DNA from: JANMEX01 sp031423755
Lineage (GTDB): Bacteria > Pseudomonadota > Alphaproteobacteria > Rhizobiales > Rhizobiaceae
Assembly: GCA_031423755.1 (NCBI GenBank)
Contig: JANPGC010000301.1
Span: forward strand, 1 to 8,461
Length of the DNA stretch: 8,461 nucleotides
Reading direction: 5' to 3'
Shown: one piece after another, positions 5,389-8,461 of the stretch
Layout of the letters: each line of letters opens with the position of its first letter
How positions within the stretch are numbered: position 1 is the first letter of the stretch
Notes under the pieces: model-generated
Databases searched by the model: none
Told to the model about the DNA's origin: nothing
The model's input: only the letters and a program-made list of their open reading frames with translations
Program-made: the position numbers and the translations under genes

Positions 5389-7397
5389 CTTTGCCGCCCA
5401 TTTGTCAAATCGCTCTCGATGTTGACAGTCTCTCCGAGGCGCGCCTTGTAGACTTGGTAGTTTTCCATGATCCGCTGAACATAATTGCGCGTCTCGGTAA
5501 AGGGAATGCGCTCGATCCAGTCTACGGCAAATTCCACACTTTTTCCGCGTGGATCTCCATATTTGGCGATCCATTCCTTCGATCGGCCCGGTCCGGCATT
5601 GTATCCGGCAAACGTCAAAATGTAGGAGCCATCAAAGCGGTCGATCTGCTCACCCAGAAAATGCGCCCCAAGTGTTGCGTTGTAGGCGGGATCTGCAGTC
5701 AGCCGGACACGGTCGTAAGCCATGCCGTTGCGCCCCGCGACTTCCTTTGCAGTTGCGGGCATGAGTTGCAACAGGCCAAGCGCGCCGACCTTTGACACGG
5801 CACCGGTGTTGAACTCGCTTTCCTGCCGCGCGATGGCATAGGCCAGTGCCTTGCCGGAGCCGGAAATATCAGCGTCAGCCGGGATCGCTCCAAGCGGATG
5901 CGACAAGGCACCGACATCCAGCCCGCGCGCCGCAGCGATTTTGCCGACCTTCAGCGCGGCAAAATGGTCGCCATATCGTTCGGCCAAATCAGCAAGCAGC
6001 GCCAATTCGCCGACGCTGCCAAGCTCGTCTGCCATCGCGAAATAGAGCTGGCGCGCCCGTGTTCCATGCCCTACCGCCTCAAGGCGGCGAATCGCGGCCA
6101 CGGATTCTCGGGTTTCAAAACGTGTGCGGTCTTGCGGTGTTGGCAATGGCTTCGGCAGTTCAAGCGCCTTTTCTAAAAGCTTGGCCGCTGCAAGCTGTCC
6201 ATAGAAGGAGGTGCCATAATGGGCGGCTTGGGAATAGGCAGCCTTGCTGTCCTTGCCCGCCGCCTCTTGTGCACGGCCCAGCCAATAATATCCACGCGAC
6301 GCCGACTGCGGCATGGAGGAATAGGTGAGGAGCTTGGCGAAATGCGAAGCGGCAAGATTGGCGTCGTCCAGTGCCCGCAACGCGATCCAGCCGGCATGAA
6401 ACTCTGCCTCTGAAGCCGCCGCAGGAGATTCGGCCGCGTGCATCGCAGCTGTCTTGTACGCCAGCTTTGCCTGGCCGCTATCAAGCAGCGCGCGGGCAAG
6501 AATGCGCCTTTCAGTCCACCAAGCGTCCGGATCAATCAGGCTTTCCCGGTCAACCGGTGCCGACGCCATGACTGCGGCAGCGTCTTTCAAATTCTGCGTC
6601 TTGCGCAAATACAATGCTTTGGCGAACATGAACCCGGCGCTCTTCTGCTGCGTCGCAGGCACAGCTTTCAGCAATTCGGGAGTCTTGCGGACCTTTCTGA
6701 TGGCGGCGGACCATGCGGCGAAGAGCGGACCGGCATCGGCAAGCGCGGCCACTCTGCCCGCCGAAGCGATCCGCTCGTCGTAAAGCATCGCTGCCATACG
6801 GGTGTAATGGTCCTCGCGCGTCAGCACGCCTGCAAACTCCGACAAAATGCGCTGCTCGTCCGCCGCATCCATGACCGCGCTGCGCCAGAGCGGGCCGAGC
6901 ACATTTCGCGCAGCTTCCGGATTGCCGCCTGCGACGTGAGCACGTGCCAGAATGATCGCGCCCTGCGGTGTCAGCGGCGTGGTCGCGCCAAATGCGGCAA
7001 TCACATCGGCCGGAGCAGGATTCTCGCGGAAAAGCGCGCGCTCCGAGTTCCGGCGCAGCGCCGTGAGCCCCGGCCAGCCGGGCAGATCGCGGACCGCCTC
7101 GGCAATTTCTGTCGAGGGCACGGACGCGTCGCCGGAAAGAGCCATCGCCCATTGCAGGATGTGCCGATCAAGACCGCCCTTTGGCAAGCTGTCGCGAATG
7201 GTGCGGGCGCGCGCAAGATCATCAGCCTTTAGCGCATCAAGCCCGAATTTGAGCGCGATCTTGGCCAAATCCATGGTCGCCGAAACCGGAATCGCAGATG
7301 TCACGACCGGATCGATTGGCGCAGCGGGTGACAGGGCATGGTTGGTCATGCCAAGGAAACTGGCCCCCAGGACGAACAATGCAACACGCTTTGTCAT
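5385..7397 (-). CDS. slt: Soluble lytic murein transglycosylase
   Basis: A 670-residue periplasmic enzyme that cleaves the MurNAc-GlcNAc bond of peptidoglycan and forms 1,6-anhydro-muropeptides. An N-terminal hydrophobic segment (5-18, after MTKR) looks like a signal peptide cleaved near residue 21; no lipobox cysteine is seen. Residues about 40-490 are alanine-rich helical repeats forming the superhelical U/L domain of Slt70-type enzymes. The C-terminal SLT domain (about 512-655) has the catalytic Glu526 in ARQES, GALGLLQLMP (538-547), AGYNAGPG (597-604) and ETRNYV (635-640), all intact. Length is near that of E. coli Slt70. The start ATG has only a weak G-rich ribosome site. It is divergent from dapA with 200 bases between, and its stop overlaps the proposed start of the downstream hydrolase, suggesting a two-gene operon. 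Confidence 0.95.
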   Translation of the reverse strand: MTKRVALFVLGASFLGMTNHALSPAAPIDPVVTSAIPVSATMDLAKIALKFGLDALKADDLARARTIRDSLPKGGLDRHILQWAMALSGDASVPSTEIAEAVRDLPGWPGLTALRRNSERALFRENPAPADVIAAFGATTPLTPQGAIILARAHVAGGNPEAARNVLGPLWRSAVMDAADEQRILSEFAGVLTREDHYTRMAAMLYDERIASAGRVAALADAGPLFAAWSAAIRKVRKTPELLKAVPATQQKSAGFMFAKALYLRKTQNLKDAAAVMASAPVDRESLIDPDAWWTERRILARALLDSGQAKLAYKTAAMHAAESPAAASEAEFHAGWIALRALDDANLAASHFAKLLTYSSMPQSASRGYYWLGRAQEAAGKDSKAAYSQAAHYGTSFYGQLAAAKLLEKALELPKPLPTPQDRTRFETRESVAAIRRLEAVGHGTRARQLYFAMADELGSVGELALLADLAERYGDHFAALKVGKIAAARGLDVGALSHPLGAIPADADISGSGKALAYAIARQESEFNTGAVSKVGALGLLQLMPATAKEVAGRNGMAYDRVRLTADPAYNATLGAHFLGEQIDRFDGSYILTFAGYNAGPGRSKEWIAKYGDPRGKSVEFAVDWIERIPFTETRNYVQRIMENYQVYKARLGETVNIESDLTNGRQS

Positions 7398-7597
7398 GGC
7401 CGCCGTCTGCGAAATGCGAGCAAACTCCCAAATTACAAGGAAGGCATGAAAGCAAGGTTAAACAAAGTGTTACCACGATTGTTCAAATGCCGCACACCGC
7501 CGTTCGCACAGGCTTGCTCCCCGAACGCGGCGAGACTATGGTGCGCCGCTTTCCCATGGCTGCGGCGTCGCGGCCAACATTCAGGAGTTTCATCGAA
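7398..7597. promoter_or_regulatory. Divergent slt / dapA intergenic region
   Basis: This 200-base region must hold the promoters for both slt (leftward) and dapA (rightward). The part at about 7430-7490 is AT-rich relative to its flanks and is the likely location. I could not pick a -35/-10 pair on either strand that stands out. The dapA frame is open leftward through this region and into slt, but that stretch has no DapA similarity and runs opposite to the slt coding sequence. Confidence 0.45.
7583..7587 (+). promoter_or_regulatory. Shine-Dalgarno deciding the dapA start
   Basis: AGGAG lies ten bases before ATG 7598. This fits the point where DapA similarity begins (MLKGSITALVTPF) and rules out the long upstream extension of the open frame. 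Confidence 0.75.
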
Positions 7598-8371
7598 ATG
7601 CTCAAGGGTTCCATCACAGCGCTGGTCACGCCATTCGACAAGGCCGGGCGCTTTGATGAGAAAGCGTTTCGAAGCTTCGTTGATTGGCAGATCACTGAGG
7701 GCACGCACGGGCTGGTTCCGGTCGGCACCACCGGTGAATCGCCGACGCTCTCGCACGACGAGCATAAGCGGGTGGTCTCGACCTGCATCGAGGTTTCGGC
7801 CAAGCGCGTTCCTGTGATTGCGGGGGCAGGGTCGAACAACACTGAGGAGGCGGTCGATCTGGCGCGTTATGCCGAAAAGGCAGGCGCGGATGCGATTCTC
7901 GTCGTCACACCCTATTACAACAAGCCGAACCAGCGCGGTCTTTATGCCCACTATTCGGCGATTGCCAAGGCTGTGACGCTGCCCATCGTCATTTATAACA
8001 TCCCCGGCCGCTCAATCATCGACATGACGCCCGAGACGATGGGCCAGCTTGTGCGTGACTTCAAGCACATCGTCGGCGTCAAGGACGCGACCGGCAAGGT
8101 AGAGCGCGTCTCCGAGCAGCGCATCACCTGCGGCCATGATTTCGTTCAGCTTTCCGGCGAGGACGCGTCGGCGCTTGGCTTTAATGCCCACGGCGGCGTT
8201 GGCTGCATCTCGGTGACGTCCAATGTCGCGCCGCGGCTTGTCTCGGAATTCCAGACGGCAATGCTGTCCGGCAATTGGAAAAAGGCGCTGACGCTTCAGG
8301 ACCGGCTGATGCCGCTGCACAAGGCGATGTTCATCGAGCCCAATCCAGCCGGGCCGAAGTACGCGTTGTAG
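7598..8371 (+). CDS. dapA: 4-hydroxy-tetrahydrodipicolinate synthase, ended early by an in-frame TAG
   Basis: DapA condenses pyruvate with aspartate semialdehyde, the first committed step to meso-diaminopimelate and lysine. From ATG 7598 the open frame gives 257 residues, against about 290-295 for the family. All catalytic landmarks are present: GTTGES (43-48, Thr44/Thr45), PYYNKP (105-110, Tyr107), IYNIPGR (132-138, Tyr133 and Arg138) and the Schiff-base Lys162 in GVKDATG. The TAG at 8369-8371 falls right after GPKYAL, and the same frame continues to encode a DapA-like C-terminus to the window edge. The product would therefore lack about 35 residues of the C-terminal helical domain, which packs the subunits. 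This could be a true nonsense mutation, a base-call error or a read-through site. The family assignment is certain; whether the protein is functional is not. Confidence 0.93.
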   Translation: MLKGSITALVTPFDKAGRFDEKAFRSFVDWQITEGTHGLVPVGTTGESPTLSHDEHKRVVSTCIEVSAKRVPVIAGAGSNNTEEAVDLARYAEKAGADAILVVTPYYNKPNQRGLYAHYSAIAKAVTLPIVIYNIPGRSIIDMTPETMGQLVRDFKHIVGVKDATGKVERVSEQRITCGHDFVQLSGEDASALGFNAHGGVGCISVTSNVAPRLVSEFQTAMLSGNWKKALTLQDRLMPLHKAMFIEPNPAGPKYAL

Positions 8372-8461
8372 CAGCTTGGCAAGATGGAAAACACGCTGCG
8401 CTCGCCACTGGTGACCGTTGAACAGGCGACGGCGGACAAGATTGACGCTGCCATGAAACAC
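8372..8461 (+). pseudogene. dapA: Severed C-terminal part of dapA, running off the window
   Basis: The 30 codons after the TAG stay in frame with dapA, start QLGKMENTLRSP, go on with LVTVEQATADKIDAAMKH and have no stop before the window ends. The pattern (a leucine-gly-lys turn, RxPLVTV, then an amphipathic helix ending DAAMKH) is what normally closes a rhizobial DapA. No frameshift is needed to join it to the upstream part; only the single TAG codon separates them. Confidence 0.8.

Noticed and set aside
5389..5574. A 62-codon N-terminal extension of the alpha/beta hydrolase
   Set aside because: It lies wholly inside the transglycosylase coding region in another frame of the same strand, has low-complexity Arg/Cys-rich content and no hydrolase similarity.
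6438..7232. Long plus-strand open frame (264 codons) opposite the transglycosylase
   Set aside because: It is a shadow of a GC-rich, alanine-rich coding sequence on the other strand. Its product is Arg/Cys/His-rich with no recognisable motif.
7298..7597. A 100-codon N-terminal extension of the dapA frame
   Set aside because: DapA similarity and a good AGGAG site begin at ATG 7598. The extension overlaps the antisense 5' part of the transglycosylase gene and shows no domain.

Overview
The window reads as chromosomal DNA of an alphaproteobacterium of the order Hyphomicrobiales (Rhizobiales). The best evidence is the porin, which has the N-terminus, paired cysteines and terminal phenylalanine of the Brucella/Mesorhizobium-type Omp2 family. 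The divergent lytic transglycosylase / dapA pair is also a familiar layout in that order. The genus is not resolved.

Layout, left to right. Positions 1-70 hold the tail of whatever lies upstream and a probable terminator. A HisC-like PLP aminotransferase (71-1186, minus) is divergent from a PfkB-family sugar kinase, probably a fructokinase (1358-2284, plus). Next come tRNA-Ser(GCT) with an encoded CCA end (2370-2460), a compact block of inverted repeats starting on the next base, and a small GIY-YIG nuclease-family protein (2553-2807, plus). About 490 bases without a convincing gene lead into a highly expressed-looking outer-membrane porin (3302-4315, plus), closed by a UUCG hairpin and a strong intrinsic terminator. 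On the minus strand, a soluble lytic murein transglycosylase (5385-7397) is followed by an alpha/beta hydrolase (4513-5388) whose proposed TTG start overlaps the transglycosylase stop. dapA (from 7598, plus) diverges from the transglycosylase.

Most of this is ordinary core metabolism and envelope biology: peptidoglycan turnover, lysine/meso-diaminopimelate synthesis, sugar phosphorylation, outer-membrane permeability. Two places stand out. First, the tRNA-Ser / inverted-repeat / GIY-YIG block looks like one compact unit: its repeats share a stem / 3-nt internal loop / stem architecture, one hairpin holds the nuclease Shine-Dalgarno, and the nuclease frame is open back into the tRNA. Second, dapA has an in-frame TAG after codon 257, and the same frame goes on to encode a normal-looking DapA C-terminus to the window edge. 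A perfect 12-bp tandem duplication inside the GIY-YIG gene and an unusual residue at the usual catalytic-acid site of the hydrolase are lesser oddities. I saw no CRISPR array, insertion sequence or obvious phage gene.
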